From Anaerolineae bacterium (GTDB lineage Bacteria > Chloroflexota > Anaerolineae > Aggregatilineales > Phototrophicaceae), in NCBI GenBank assembly GCA_022843745.1, contig JALHNB010000018.1, positions 1 through 64,000 on the forward strand: a DNA stretch of 64,000 nucleotides, written 5' to 3'. The notes under the pieces were generated by a model. That model saw nothing but the letters and a program-made list of their open reading frames with translations, was not told the origin of the DNA and did no database searches. Both the position numbers and the translations under genes were made by a program. This document shows, in pieces, positions 16,641-25,606 of this stretch. Each line of letters begins with the position of its first letter. The stretch's first letter is position 1.

Positions 16641-17741
16641 TTATAGATGCCGCAGCGCCCCGCGTGGGTTGGTGATCGACACGACGTAATGCTCGACTTT
16701 TTGATAGCCGTCGTCGTTGACACACTCCCAGATGCCGTTGGTCTGAAAATCCGCGACCAAATCCGTGAGCGTTTTTTGCGCTAACGGTTCATCAATTTCT
16801 GTCAGCGCAGCGATGACCCAGCCGGAAGGTGTCGCCCAATACGCGCCATTCTGATAGGTTTCCTGCGTAATCACCTCTGGCGGCGCGAGGACACGCTCCC
16901 AGTATTCACCGCGCAGGAGATGGCGAATTTGCCCGCGCAGGACATAATCGTCGTAGCGATTACGCAAAAATTTCAGCACCCGTTCGCGTTTTTCACCCTG
17001 CACAGCGCCAATATAGATCGCGAAAGCATTGCCCCAGATGTCGATCTGGCGACAGTCGATGGTCGCTGCCAGGAAAACGCCATTTTCATCGTCCCACAGC
17101 ACATCGAGTCCACGCTCAACCTGCGCGGCGCGTTCCTGATAAACAGCCGAATCCGCCCCACACCAGCCGCACATTTCGATCATTTTCTGGCAGGCGTTCC
17201 AATACAGCAGCGATGAAAATAGCAGCCCTCCGGTTTTGCCAATCGTATCCGTAAAACCATAGGGCGACTGTTTATGCCCCGGCGGGATGTCCACGAGGCC
17301 GTTGCTGTCGCGGCGGGTGTAATCGAGCGCACGGCGTAAAGCATCCAAATTTTCGCAGGCGAAATCTTTGTCGCCCGTCAATTTGGCGTAATCGTAGACG
17401 AGATAGACCATAAATTGGGAGTTATCGGTTGGCGGCTCACCGAGTGGTTTTCCGACTGGGCCAGCGCTGTAAACGGCTAATCCATCGGCCTGCATGCGGT
17501 CTGGAATACAGCCATCGGCACGTTGACCGTTAAGCGAATAAGCAATCGCCGCGCGAATTTCAGCCGGGTCGATCAGGTCGCCCGCGTTCTCGACCATGTA
17601 CGAAAAATCCCGCGTCCAGAGCGCGTGATAATTGGCGACTCCATCTGGCGTAAAAAGTGCCGTTCCATCGTGCGCGGTGATGCGGCAGCGTTGCAGCATA
17701 TCGCGACACGCCTCGGTCAAATATTTCATGTTGTCGTCCAT
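16641..17741 (-). CDS. Six-hairpin (alpha/alpha)6 glycosidase-like protein
   Basis: A 366-aa protein with the repeating helical-hairpin pattern of (alpha/alpha)6 glycosidases. ALWTRDFSYMVENAG near residue 41, DGCIPDRMQADG near 76, the aromatic-rich WNACQKMIEMCGWCG near 187 and GAYWATPSGWVIAALTE near 296 are typical active-site or barrel segments. GH15-, GH63- and GH125-type enzymes share this pattern, so the linkage cut cannot be assigned. There is no signal peptide. The gene faces the SIS gene and follows the MFS transporter gene on the same strand. Confidence 0.72.
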   Translation of the reverse strand: MDDNMKYLTEACRDMLQRCRITAHDGTALFTPDGVANYHALWTRDFSYMVENAGDLIDPAEIRAAIAYSLNGQRADGCIPDRMQADGLAVYSAGPVGKPLGEPPTDNSQFMVYLVYDYAKLTGDKDFACENLDALRRALDYTRRDSNGLVDIPPGHKQSPYGFTDTIGKTGGLLFSSLLYWNACQKMIEMCGWCGADSAVYQERAAQVERGLDVLWDDENGVFLAATIDCRQIDIWGNAFAIYIGAVQGEKRERVLKFLRNRYDDYVLRGQIRHLLRGEYWERVLAPPEVITQETYQNGAYWATPSGWVIAALTEIDEPLAQKTLTDLVADFQTNGIWECVNDDGYQKVEHYVVSITNPRGALRHL

Positions 17742-17766
17742 CGTAAATCCTTTTATGTATACCGAT

Positions 17767-17796
17767 TGTAGGGGCGACTCGCCGAGTCGCCCCTAC
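17767..17796. repeat. Family 1 palindromic repeat
   Basis: TGTAGGGGCGACTCG/CCGAGTCGCCCCTAC in the gap between the MFS transporter and the glycosidase gene. Confidence 0.9.
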
Positions 17797-17802
17797 GGAA
17801 AA

Positions 17803-19074
17803 TTACGCATTTCCAGCGGGGCGTTCGTGCAAATAGCGCCAGAATGCTGTAAACGCGGTCAGGCCGATCACCATCGAAACCGCGCCGACCAGCACAAAAT
17901 TGTTCAAGCCCGTGTAGAGAAAACCGCCCAGCAGCGCCCCAACCAGCCGCCCGGTTGAGGCCGCGCCGATGATGCCACTCATCATCACGGAGCGCGAATC
18001 CGGCAAAATTTCGGTATACAGCGGGATCGCCGCGACAATCGCCGTTTCCAGCCCCAGGAACATCACGAACAACATGCCGAGTGTGAGAGGCAGGCTGAAC
18101 GACAGATTCGGCAGGATGATATAACCCAAGCTGGAAATGACCACGCCGACGAGAGTTAGCCGCCGCTTGCCGATCCGATCCGAAATGCTGAGAACCGTGA
18201 TTTCGCCGATCACTTCAGCCAGCGCAATCACGGTTGTTACCGCGCCCAACTGCGCCAGATCGAGCTTAAATGAGCTTTCCATCCACGCGCCATAATTGAT
18301 GAAAAATGTTTCGTTCGCCACCGACACGCAAAATGTGTAGGTCAGCGCGGCGATGGCTACCGGACTGCTGCGGATAATCCCCCACGCGTCCCAGGGTGTG
18401 ACTACGGTGACGACTTTGCCTTTTTCCGGGTGATCGGCAGGCACGACGATGCCAATCGCGATAATTCCAGCGGCGAACAAGACGGCTAACACCGCGAAAA
18501 CGGCCTGAAGCCCCGATCTTTCCAGCAAAAATCCGGCCAGCGGCGCGGCGACGATCAGCGACCCCGCCCAACTCAGTTCTGTAGTGCCAATCGCTAACCC
18601 ACGACGATGATAGGGAATGCGATCCCCCACGTAAGCCAGCAAAACCGGATCGAAGATAATTTTGCCGATACCAAACGAGATCATGACTGCGGCAAACAGC
18701 CAGAACTGCGGGGCTAACGCGCCAATGAGCGATGCTACAGCCATCCCACCCATCGCTGCCATCATCACGCGCTTGCGTCCGTAGCGCTCTGAAAGTGGGC
18801 CGAAAAGTGGGCTAATCACGCCCATGCCGGACTGCACCGCCGTCACCGACTGTACACTCGACAGCGGGACGCTCAACTGCCGCGCGATCTCCGGCAGAAA
18901 CGGATACGGAAAACGCCGGGTCATGTTGACGACGAGGCGGCCTAATGTCAGGGTAATGACCGAAAGAATTGTATTTCGATTTTCCAAAATGACTCTACTT
19001 GGGTGTTTGAAATAAAATTGAAGCCTCAAGCACATATTTTCATAGAGGCGACGTGCGAAGTTGCTTCTACGCAC
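17803..19074 (-). CDS. Major facilitator superfamily transporter
   Basis: A 12-helix MFS permease of up to 423 aa. Signature loops are GPLSERYGRKRVMMAAMGGM between helices 2 and 3 and ISDRIGKRRLTLVGV between helices 8 and 9. The substrate is not evident. The start is uncertain: the frame opens at a GTG, an ATG lies at 19035, and TTG or ATG codons nearer the first helix (MTRRFPYPFLPEI) are possible. It lies upstream of the glycosidase gene on the same strand and may supply it with oligosaccharide (inference). Confidence 0.85.
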   Translation of the reverse strand: MRRSNFARRLYENMCLRLQFYFKHPSRVILENRNTILSVITLTLGRLVVNMTRRFPYPFLPEIARQLSVPLSSVQSVTAVQSGMGVISPLFGPLSERYGRKRVMMAAMGGMAVASLIGALAPQFWLFAAVMISFGIGKIIFDPVLLAYVGDRIPYHRRGLAIGTTELSWAGSLIVAAPLAGFLLERSGLQAVFAVLAVLFAAGIIAIGIVVPADHPEKGKVVTVVTPWDAWGIIRSSPVAIAALTYTFCVSVANETFFINYGAWMESSFKLDLAQLGAVTTVIALAEVIGEITVLSISDRIGKRRLTLVGVVISSLGYIILPNLSFSLPLTLGMLFVMFLGLETAIVAAIPLYTEILPDSRSVMMSGIIGAASTGRLVGALLGGFLYTGLNNFVLVGAVSMVIGLTAFTAFWRYLHERPAGNA

Positions 19075-19158
19075 GCTGATTTTACCTGAGCAGGCGTTAA
19101 AGAAATAGGATTTTTATGACCGCGATTGCCGTTTGCGTGGCTATCTTCCAGTGCCTTT

Positions 19159-20019
19159 CTAAAACTTTTCCGTTTCGAGAAATAGATGTAACACCTTGAT
19201 AAGAGAGGCGGTATCATTAAGATAGACTCGATGCACTACATCATCCCGCGAAATAAGGTATGTTCCTTTCGGTCTATCAGGTTCTATATCTAACATGGCG
19301 CGCGTTTTCCACTGTTGAAGATCAAACATGAGGCCGTGAGCAATCAGTCGTGGGCGAACTTCCTCAAAATTGAAGTGGTGGCGGATAACATCAATCGCGG
19401 AACAGATAGCGGTCAAGTTTTGATTTTTGTCCTTATGCGAATGGGTGATTTCAGATCGATCCTTACATTCAGAAGCAAGCTCATCCCAATTGCTGATTTG
19501 TTGATATATGTCATAACTAATCCACAAGCCACTCCACATATCTATGCTCTCATAGGCTAATCCGACTGCTCCCCATCTAAATGTATAGCGCCACGATTGA
19601 AGTAATTTCAATTGATCCTCCGATAGAATTTCATCTTCATCATCTAATTGAGGATGCCTGATCTCGTTCGGTTGCCCTAGTTGTTCGATAAGCAAGGTAC
19701 GAGCGGATGAAATCCAATTAAGGTGAATTAACCACCACTTCTCCTGCTCACCTTCGGTATCAACCTCTTCGCAACGCATAGTCATCGAAAAAATGTGGTT
19801 ATAGAAGAAGACAACAATCAACCTCCAGTGTAGATTATCAATCGATAAAGTGGGGAGTTCGAAAATAAAAAATCCAAGAGCGGGATCTTTTGTATGGGAA
19901 GGTAAACATTCAGGGTAACGCTGAGTAAACTCACTTTTCTTCAGGCGAATGCTGAATTCATAGCTTCCCCAAACTACCGCGCCCGTTTTTACATCTAATT
20001 TAATCAGTTCTGTTTCCAT
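19159..20019 (-). CDS. Hypothetical protein, 286 aa
   Basis: Not recognised. It is a Trp-rich, acidic soluble protein, with DEDEILSEDQLKLLQSWRY near residue 127 and a C-terminal DVVHRVYLNDTASLIKVL. It has no signal peptide. The DNA is markedly AT-richer than the flanking genes, suggesting foreign origin. It follows glpD by 21 bp on the same strand, so it is probably cotranscribed. Confidence 0.5.
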   Translation of the reverse strand: METELIKLDVKTGAVVWGSYEFSIRLKKSEFTQRYPECLPSHTKDPALGFFIFELPTLSIDNLHWRLIVVFFYNHIFSMTMRCEEVDTEGEQEKWWLIHLNWISSARTLLIEQLGQPNEIRHPQLDDEDEILSEDQLKLLQSWRYTFRWGAVGLAYESIDMWSGLWISYDIYQQISNWDELASECKDRSEITHSHKDKNQNLTAICSAIDVIRHHFNFEEVRPRLIAHGLMFDLQQWKTRAMLDIEPDRPKGTYLISRDDVVHRVYLNDTASLIKVLHLFLETEKF

Positions 20020-20040
20020 ATTGAGCTATGATGATTAGGC

Positions 20041-21765
20041 TTAACGCGATTTCACGCCGGACTCAGATAAGGTTACACCATGCCGCGTGCGCAAAATCTC
20101 GGCGGTGCGCTCAACTTCCGCTTGCACTTTTTCTGCCGACCAGCCCAACGCCTCGCCCACGATTCCGGCGACTTCGATCAGCGATTCAGCCGTTACCCGC
20201 CCCAACATGGCGATCAACGAGCGCCGCAGGAGCAGATCGTCTAGCTGCATAACTTTTTCGGCGGTGGCGATAAAAATGATCTCGCGGCGGCTGTAATCGA
20301 CCAGCATGGTCAGCGGCTCGTCGATTTCATCTTCTTCCCCGGCGGCGATAAATTCGGCAATTTCTTCGGCGCGTGTGCCATAACGCTCGAACAGCGTGTC
20401 TAACCGTTCCTGAGTTAACCCGCTTTTTGACTTCAAATCGGTCAGCCACTTTTGGCGTTCGGAGTCCGCTTTCGGATAATTTTTTCCGCCGCCAATCGCG
20501 ACTTTTTCAGTGCTGATTTTGCGCGGGAGGTTCAATTTCGCCAGGATTTTATCGGCTGTCTGCTCGGAAAACGCGCGGAAAGTCGTCCACTTGCCGCCCA
20601 CCAGCGAATAAATCGGGAAGTCGATGCCCTTTCCGGCCTCCATCACTTCGATGCTGTGGTCGCGGCTGATCTGTCCGGCAGTGGCGGCTTTGCTGTTGGG
20701 CAGCGGCCTCACGCCGGAAAATTGAAAGACAATATGCGAACGATCCACTTTGAGCGCCGGGAACACCAGCCGGATACTTTCGAGCAGATAGTCGATTTCT
20801 TCCTCGGTACAGAGGGCATCTTCAGGATTGTCGATGCGAATATCGGTAGTGCCGACGATGACTTTATCGTGCAGCGGGAAAAACAGGCAGATGCGCCCAT
20901 CGTTGTTCTCGAAAAATAGCTCATGCCCAGCGGTAGCCTCGTGCAGTTCGGGATGGTCAACGATCAGGTGTGAGCCTTTCGTCCCGCCGATAAACTGTGT
21001 GCGCCGCCCCAGCGCGTCGTTGGCGAAGTCGATCCAGGGGCCAGCCGCGTTGATGACGATTTTCGGCTTTACGGCGAATGACTCACCGCTGATTTCGTCG
21101 CGCAGCATGACCATATCGCCGCTGGCATGTTCCGCGCACACATAATTCAGCGCGTGTGCCTGCGGATTGGCGGCCTCGGCATCCAGAATTAATTCCATGC
21201 AGATGCGCTCCGGCGAGGGCATCCAGGCATCATAGTAGGTCGCCGTGCAAACGATATCGGGATTGAGATTTGGGCGTTTTTTCAGCGATTCGGCGCGTGA
21301 TGTGAAAACGTGCTTCGGGAGTGTTTGCTGACCGCGTGTGAATAAATCGTACATCGTCAGCCCGGCTTTGATAATGACCGCCCCACGTTCGCTGGATTTA
21401 TTGCGCAGATTCAGAAATTTCAGCGGCGCGTTGAGCATCCCCGAAAACCATGCAAAAATTGGGATCGTCGTCGGCAGGGGTTTGGTCTGGTGCGGCGCGT
21501 TTTGCAGCAGGCGGTTTCGCTCGGTCAGCGCCTCTTTGACCAGACGGAACTCGGCGTTTTCGAGGTAGCGCAGGCCACCATGAAGCATATGCGAAGAAGC
21601 AGCGCTCGCGCCGGAGCAAAAATCGCCCTTCTCCACCAGCACGACATCGACCCCTTGCAGCGCTAGGTCGCGGAATGTGCCGATGCCGTTGACTCCACCG
21701 CCGACTATGAGAACGGAAATTTCCTGCTTGCTGCTGATGGTCTTGAGCGTGGTTTCCCGCGACAT
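20041..21765 (-). CDS. glpD: FAD-dependent glycerol-3-phosphate dehydrogenase
   Basis: A 574-aa GlpD/GlpA-type flavoprotein that oxidises glycerol-3-phosphate to dihydroxyacetone phosphate and feeds electrons to quinones at the membrane. The N-terminal dinucleotide-binding motif is VLIVGGGVNGIGTFRDLALQ (residues 18-37), followed by the GlpD signature FCSGASAASSHMLHGGLRYL. A C-terminal alpha-helical domain (about 430-574) is complete, giving the normal family length. GAGGAAACC precedes the ATG. GlpK is encoded at the right edge of the window rather than next to it. Confidence 0.92.
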   Translation of the reverse strand: MSRETTLKTISSKQEISVLIVGGGVNGIGTFRDLALQGVDVVLVEKGDFCSGASAASSHMLHGGLRYLENAEFRLVKEALTERNRLLQNAPHQTKPLPTTIPIFAWFSGMLNAPLKFLNLRNKSSERGAVIIKAGLTMYDLFTRGQQTLPKHVFTSRAESLKKRPNLNPDIVCTATYYDAWMPSPERICMELILDAEAANPQAHALNYVCAEHASGDMVMLRDEISGESFAVKPKIVINAAGPWIDFANDALGRRTQFIGGTKGSHLIVDHPELHEATAGHELFFENNDGRICLFFPLHDKVIVGTTDIRIDNPEDALCTEEEIDYLLESIRLVFPALKVDRSHIVFQFSGVRPLPNSKAATAGQISRDHSIEVMEAGKGIDFPIYSLVGGKWTTFRAFSEQTADKILAKLNLPRKISTEKVAIGGGKNYPKADSERQKWLTDLKSKSGLTQERLDTLFERYGTRAEEIAEFIAAGEEDEIDEPLTMLVDYSRREIIFIATAEKVMQLDDLLLRRSLIAMLGRVTAESLIEVAGIVGEALGWSAEKVQAEVERTAEILRTRHGVTLSESGVKSR

Positions 21766-21779
21766 TATGGTTTCCTCTT

Positions 21780-22145
21780 TTACTCGAAACTCTCAACCAT
21801 ATTTTCGAGTTGAGAAAAAGTTTCTTGAATTACCCGTCTTCGCTCCATCTGAAATTCATTATCCATTGGAAGGTCACTTTCTTGGTCAAAAATGCCTAGA
21901 TACTTCTCCTTCCAATCAACTATTGGGAAATCCCTGAGAATAGGAAGTATAAGATGGGGATAAGCCTTACTCAAAGTCACTAAAATGTCCATACTAGGCA
22001 TGATTTGTGTTTCACCACAAAAAAGTTGATCCTGATCTTCATTATCTAGGCATTCTTGTATTTGTTGCAACAATTGACGGATAATGACCAGTAAAGTATC
22101 AGGCGCCAATTCTCTATCGAAATTTCCTTCACCGTACCTACTCAT
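21780..22145 (-). CDS. Hypothetical protein, 121 aa
   Basis: Not recognised. An acidic, mainly helical protein that begins MSRYGEGNFDRELAPDTLL from ATG 22145; a TTG at 22157 would add four residues. The gene is AT-rich. It ends 14 bp upstream of glpD on the same strand. Size and acidity resemble contact-toxin immunity proteins, but no family is evident. Confidence 0.45.
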   Translation of the reverse strand: MSRYGEGNFDRELAPDTLLVIIRQLLQQIQECLDNEDQDQLFCGETQIMPSMDILVTLSKAYPHLILPILRDFPIVDWKEKYLGIFDQESDLPMDNEFQMERRRVIQETFSQLENMVESFE

Positions 22146-22243
22146 GTCGATAATCAACTTATCTGGAGACTGATGTCCAATTTAGAGCTTTTAACGGGTG
22201 TTTCCTAAACTCACGTTAAATATGCTACAGAATCATACCGCCG

Positions 22244-22272
22244 TTCGAGGGCATCGCCAATGACTGTATAAT
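22244..22272 (+). promoter_or_regulatory. Candidate promoter of the AraC-family gene
   Basis: TATAAT (22267-22272) preceded at 17 bp by TTCGAG (22244-22249), 34 bp before the ATG of the regulator. The -10 is perfect and the -35 weak, as expected for an activator-dependent or autoregulated promoter. Confidence 0.45.
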
Positions 22273-22306
22273 GAGATTGTGATGAAAACTGGGAGTTCAC
22301 TGCCCT

Positions 22307-23161
22307 ATGCCTACCCCCGAAAGCGCTAAAATCTGGTGTGTACTGCATCTCAATAATCTGAATTTGCTGCGGGCGAATTTCGTCACCTACTCGTTCAAGC
22401 GCCACATGCACGATTATTTCGTGATCGGCATGATTGAGGACGGCGTGCAAAAATTCGACTACCAGCGCGAACATTATGTCACGCTGCCGACTGGCTTGAT
22501 CGTCATCAACCCCGGCGAACCGCACACAGGCGAAGCGGCGATTGAATCGGGCTTTCGTTACCGCGCCTTTTACCCGCAGGCTGAAACGATGCAGGAAATC
22601 GCCGCCGAGGTCAAAGGTCGCCCGCAAAACATTCCGTTTTTTTCAGAACCCGTCATTCAAGACCCTGCCCTCTTCCGCGAAATTCGTGATCTGCATATCG
22701 CGCTGGAATCGGACACCTCCACGCTCGAACACGAATCGCGCTATCTGAGGGCATTGGCGCAGCTTGTTATTCGCCACGCTGATGTTCCTGCCAAAACAAT
22801 CAAACGTGAACGCCGCGAAATCACGCGAATCCGCACTTATATCGACGAAAATTTTTCCGATGACATCAAATTGGCCGATCTCGCCAACCTCGTTCACTGG
22901 AATCCGTTTTATCTGCTGCGCGTTTTTCGTGCTGAGTTAGGATTGCCGCCCCACGCTTATCTGGAAACAGTGCGTATCCGTGAAGCACAGCGCCTCTTGA
23001 AATCCGGCCTCCCCATCGCCGAGACGGCCTATGCTGTCGGCTTCAGCAGCCAGAGCCACTTTACGACCACGTTTAAACGCCTGATTAGCGTCACCCCCGG
23101 CCAATACGCTAAACAGGTCAATTTTCTGAAAGACAATATCAGCGGTCATGATTTACCGTAG
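22307..23161 (+). CDS. AraC-family transcriptional regulator
   Basis: A 284-aa regulator with an N-terminal cupin-type ligand domain (about 1-150, including VINPGEPHTGEAA) and a C-terminal double helix-turn-helix domain (about 175-275). Recognition elements are LADLANLVHWNPFYLLRVFR and the family signature PIAETAYAVGFSSQSHFTTT, followed by TPGQYAK. It probably controls its own gene and the DUF2000 gene downstream on the same strand. The ligand is unknown. Confidence 0.9.
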   Translation: MPTPESAKIWCVLHLNNLNLLRANFVTYSFKRHMHDYFVIGMIEDGVQKFDYQREHYVTLPTGLIVINPGEPHTGEAAIESGFRYRAFYPQAETMQEIAAEVKGRPQNIPFFSEPVIQDPALFREIRDLHIALESDTSTLEHESRYLRALAQLVIRHADVPAKTIKRERREITRIRTYIDENFSDDIKLADLANLVHWNPFYLLRVFRAELGLPPHAYLETVRIREAQRLLKSGLPIAETAYAVGFSSQSHFTTTFKRLISVTPGQYAKQVNFLKDNISGHDLP

Positions 23162-23166
23162 AGGTT

Positions 23167-23191
23167 TGTAGGGGCATGGCGTGCCGTGCCC
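23167..23191. repeat. Family 1 repeat, right arm truncated
   Basis: TGTAGGGGCATGGC/GTGCCGTGCCC, between the AraC regulator and the DUF2000 gene. Confidence 0.75.
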
Positions 23192-23228
23192 ATAAAAATA
23201 CAGGCATCATTTCAGAGGAAATTGACTC

Positions 23229-23639
23229 ATGACCATGACATTTGATACGAAAATCGCCGTTGTCCTGCGCAGCGATCTCCCCACATGGCAAAAATTGAAC
23301 GTGACGGCTTTCACGGTCAGCGGACTGGCTGGCGTGGATACAATGGGCGAAAACTATGAGGATGAATCCGGCAATATTTATCTGCCGATGTTCAAGCAGC
23401 CTGTGATGATTTTTGAGGCTGATGCGCATCAGATTCGCCGCGCTTATGAACGCGCTTTGCAGCGGGGCGTTAAATTTTCGGTGTTTACTGAAGACCTGTT
23501 CGCGACGGGCAACGACATCGACAACCGCGCCGCTGTCAAAGCCAAAAAATCCGACGAATTGATGGTAGTTGGTATGGCGATGCGCGATAAAAAGAAGACG
23601 ATTGAGAAAGTGCTGGATGGGTTATCATTGCATAAGTGA
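23229..23639 (+). CDS. DUF2000 family protein
   Basis: A 136-aa protein with the family start FDTKIAVVLRSDLPTWQKLN, then VTAFTVSGLAG and YLPMFKQPVMIFEAD. The function of DUF2000 (peptidyl-tRNA hydrolase II-like fold) is unknown. It is often encoded beside AraC or other regulators, as here. GAGGAAATTGACTC precedes the ATG. Confidence 0.8.
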   Translation: MTMTFDTKIAVVLRSDLPTWQKLNVTAFTVSGLAGVDTMGENYEDESGNIYLPMFKQPVMIFEADAHQIRRAYERALQRGVKFSVFTEDLFATGNDIDNRAAVKAKKSDELMVVGMAMRDKKKTIEKVLDGLSLHK

Positions 23640-23643
23640 TGTC

Positions 23644-23672
23644 TGTAGGGGCGCAGCGCGCTGCGCCCCTAC
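23644..23672. repeat. Family 1 palindromic repeat
   Basis: TGTAGGGGCGCAGCG/CGCTGCGCCCCTAC between converging genes. Confidence 0.9.
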
Positions 23673-23695
23673 GCTCTGGAGACAAGTGTTGTTGA

Positions 23696-25243
23696 CTAAT
23701 TGCCAGTCAGTATGAGCGTCGCCATGCAGAGGCTGACACCATCATCCCCGAAGCTGCTAAAGTTGGCATCAATGTAGCCACTCTCAGCGCTGTTGATGGT
23801 GATCGACTCGGTAAAACCATCAGCCGCACCCGTGTAGAAAACGACACCACCGTAATTTTCCAGCAGGTAGCTGCCGCCGTCGTAATCCAACGTAAAGCCG
23901 CCCGATTCGGTTTGCGTAAGGGTGGCGGTTTCGAAATTAGGCAGTAGATCAGTTGAAGTACAGAGGTCTTCCAGCGGCTCCCAGGTAGCGGTATAGCTGC
24001 CGCTGATGTCGCCGATGGGTTCAAAAGGTTGTGCCTCGCCGCTGCCGGAATCGCCTGTGCCGTTTTCCGCGTTAATGTCGATTGGGCCGGGGTCGGCAGG
24101 CAGGCTTGGCGGCGGTGGATTCAGCGCGGCGCGTTCGTCGGCGCTTAGTTCCTGTCCGAGCGTAACAAACCCTTGAGCGTAGCAGGATTCGCTGTTGTCC
24201 TCGCTGCTGGCCTGCCAGGTGATAATAAAATCATCCGCAAAACGGCGTGTGAGCGTAATCATCAATTGATCGGTGTAGATCGTATATTCACCGCGCAGAC
24301 GTTCACCATCCAGATTATAGACTTCACCATCGACATAGAGACTTATGCTGTCCTCACTGGCTTTGACGAGCGTGACATTTTCAAAAATGGGTTGGTAGGT
24401 GACATCGCAGTAGCTATCAACGGGACGCCATCCAACAACGTATTGGCCTTCGACAACAAGCGGCGGATCAATAATGGTGTCCGTTTCCTCTGTTTCAGGG
24501 ATTGGCTGGTCAGGTGAAGGAGTAGAGATCGGCTCTTCCTGCGATTCTTGGGGCAGGCTGGTGGTACAGGCAAAGGCGCTGCCAGCTCTAACCAGGGTAT
24601 AGCGAATCACCTGCGTGACACTGCACTCCCCTGCTTCCGTTTCAAGCACGACTTCAAGTTCAGTCGGGCCGATAATATTGAGACGACGCGATGACGAACT
24701 GTTATCGAAGCTGTCGATGTAGGTATCGGTGGTGTATTGACCACCTCGCCAGTAGTACGTTTCGTTATCAACCAGCACGATGCCCCGTGAAGGCCAGGTG
24801 CAAACATAAGCCTGCTGGTTCGGGTCTTCTGGGTCATAGTAGCCGGGAGCCATGCCGCCGTTATCGCCGCTGAAATCATCGCAGTTGCCGCCGAGCGACG
24901 TATCAACGAACTCACGCGCATATATCCCAGCTACAGGTACATCCCAAGGAAAAGTCTGTGGGGTAGCAGTTACAAGCGGCACAACAAGATCGTCCACAGT
25001 AGGGACAAGCGGCACAACAAGGTCGTCCTCAGTGGGGACGAGTGGCACAACAAGATCGTCCACAGTGGGGACAAGCGGTACCACAAGATCATCTTCAGTG
25101 GGAACAAGCGGCACAGCAAGATCGTCCTCGGTGGGGACAAGCGGTACCACAAGATCGTCCTCGGTAGGGACTGCATCTTGAGCAATTGCGATAAAAGGAA
25201 CGATAAAGCATATGATGAGGGCGAGCAAAAGCAAACGACGCAT
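23696..25243 (-). CDS. Secreted protein with six 11-residue tandem repeats
   Basis: About 515 aa from ATG 25243, chosen because GGAGAAAG lies upstream and a signal peptide follows (MRRLLLLALIICFIVPFIAI, cleavage near AIAQDA). Directly after cleavage come six copies of VPT(E/V)DDL(V/A)VPL, an acidic spacer that may lift the protein off the wall. The remainder is beta-rich with paired cysteines and three similar domains (each near YTATWEPLEDLC, YVVGWRPVDSYC or DVPVAGIYAREF), separated by Pro/Thr linkers. No catalytic motif is seen. It may be a surface binding or structural protein. Confidence 0.7.
   Translation of the reverse strand: MRRLLLLALIICFIVPFIAIAQDAVPTEDDLVVPLVPTEDDLAVPLVPTEDDLVVPLVPTVDDLVVPLVPTEDDLVVPLVPTVDDLVVPLVTATPQTFPWDVPVAGIYAREFVDTSLGGNCDDFSGDNGGMAPGYYDPEDPNQQAYVCTWPSRGIVLVDNETYYWRGGQYTTDTYIDSFDNSSSSRRLNIIGPTELEVVLETEAGECSVTQVIRYTLVRAGSAFACTTSLPQESQEEPISTPSPDQPIPETEETDTIIDPPLVVEGQYVVGWRPVDSYCDVTYQPIFENVTLVKASEDSISLYVDGEVYNLDGERLRGEYTIYTDQLMITLTRRFADDFIITWQASSEDNSESCYAQGFVTLGQELSADERAALNPPPPSLPADPGPIDINAENGTGDSGSGEAQPFEPIGDISGSYTATWEPLEDLCTSTDLLPNFETATLTQTESGGFTLDYDGGSYLLENYGGVVFYTGAADGFTESITINSAESGYIDANFSSFGDDGVSLCMATLILTGN
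24974..25185. repeat. 33-bp tandem repeat encoding VPTEDDLVVPL
   Basis: Six head-to-tail 33-bp units, beginning on the minus strand GTCCCCAC(T/C)GAGGACGA. They differ only by single substitutions (E/V at position 4, V/A at position 8). They lie inside the secreted protein gene, right after the signal peptide. Copy number is likely to vary between strains. Confidence 0.85.
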
Positions 25244-25606
25244 ACTGGAATACTTTCTCCCTGAGCTAACATAAACGAATGATATTGATGAGATCAGGAG
25301 AGATCGCTTTTGAGCAGGCGTGCTTTCTCGAATGCTTCCTGTTCTCATCGAAGTCGATTTCACAAAATATAGCTTTTCGAATGACGCTGGTGGTGCTTGA
25401 AATTATTCTAAAACAAATATGCGAAATTGGTAGGCGTTTTTGGCGGAACTGTAATTGAGATGATGTGCGACCAGCATCAGCCATCTCTCCAATGCGTTGG
25501 AGAGAGGAGTCAGACGGGTTTTAAGCCCTTCCCTCTTGCTACGGGGATGGGCCTTCAGTATCGGACAAGCTTTATGAGTCCCCCACAGATTTTGAGAGGA
25601 TATAAA
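25244..25606. other. Non-coding gap with one inverted repeat
   Basis: About 360 bp between the secreted protein start and the BTAD regulator stop. It holds a perfect 8-bp inverted repeat, CTCTCCAA/TTGGAGAG, with a 4-nt loop at 25485-25504 (family 2 type). I see no convincing gene. Confidence 0.5.

Noticed and set aside
24852-25181. Plus-strand frame with GTSGTTRSS repeats
   Set aside because: A shadow of the 33-bp tandem repeat of the secreted protein, which has a signal peptide and ribosome-binding site on the other strand.
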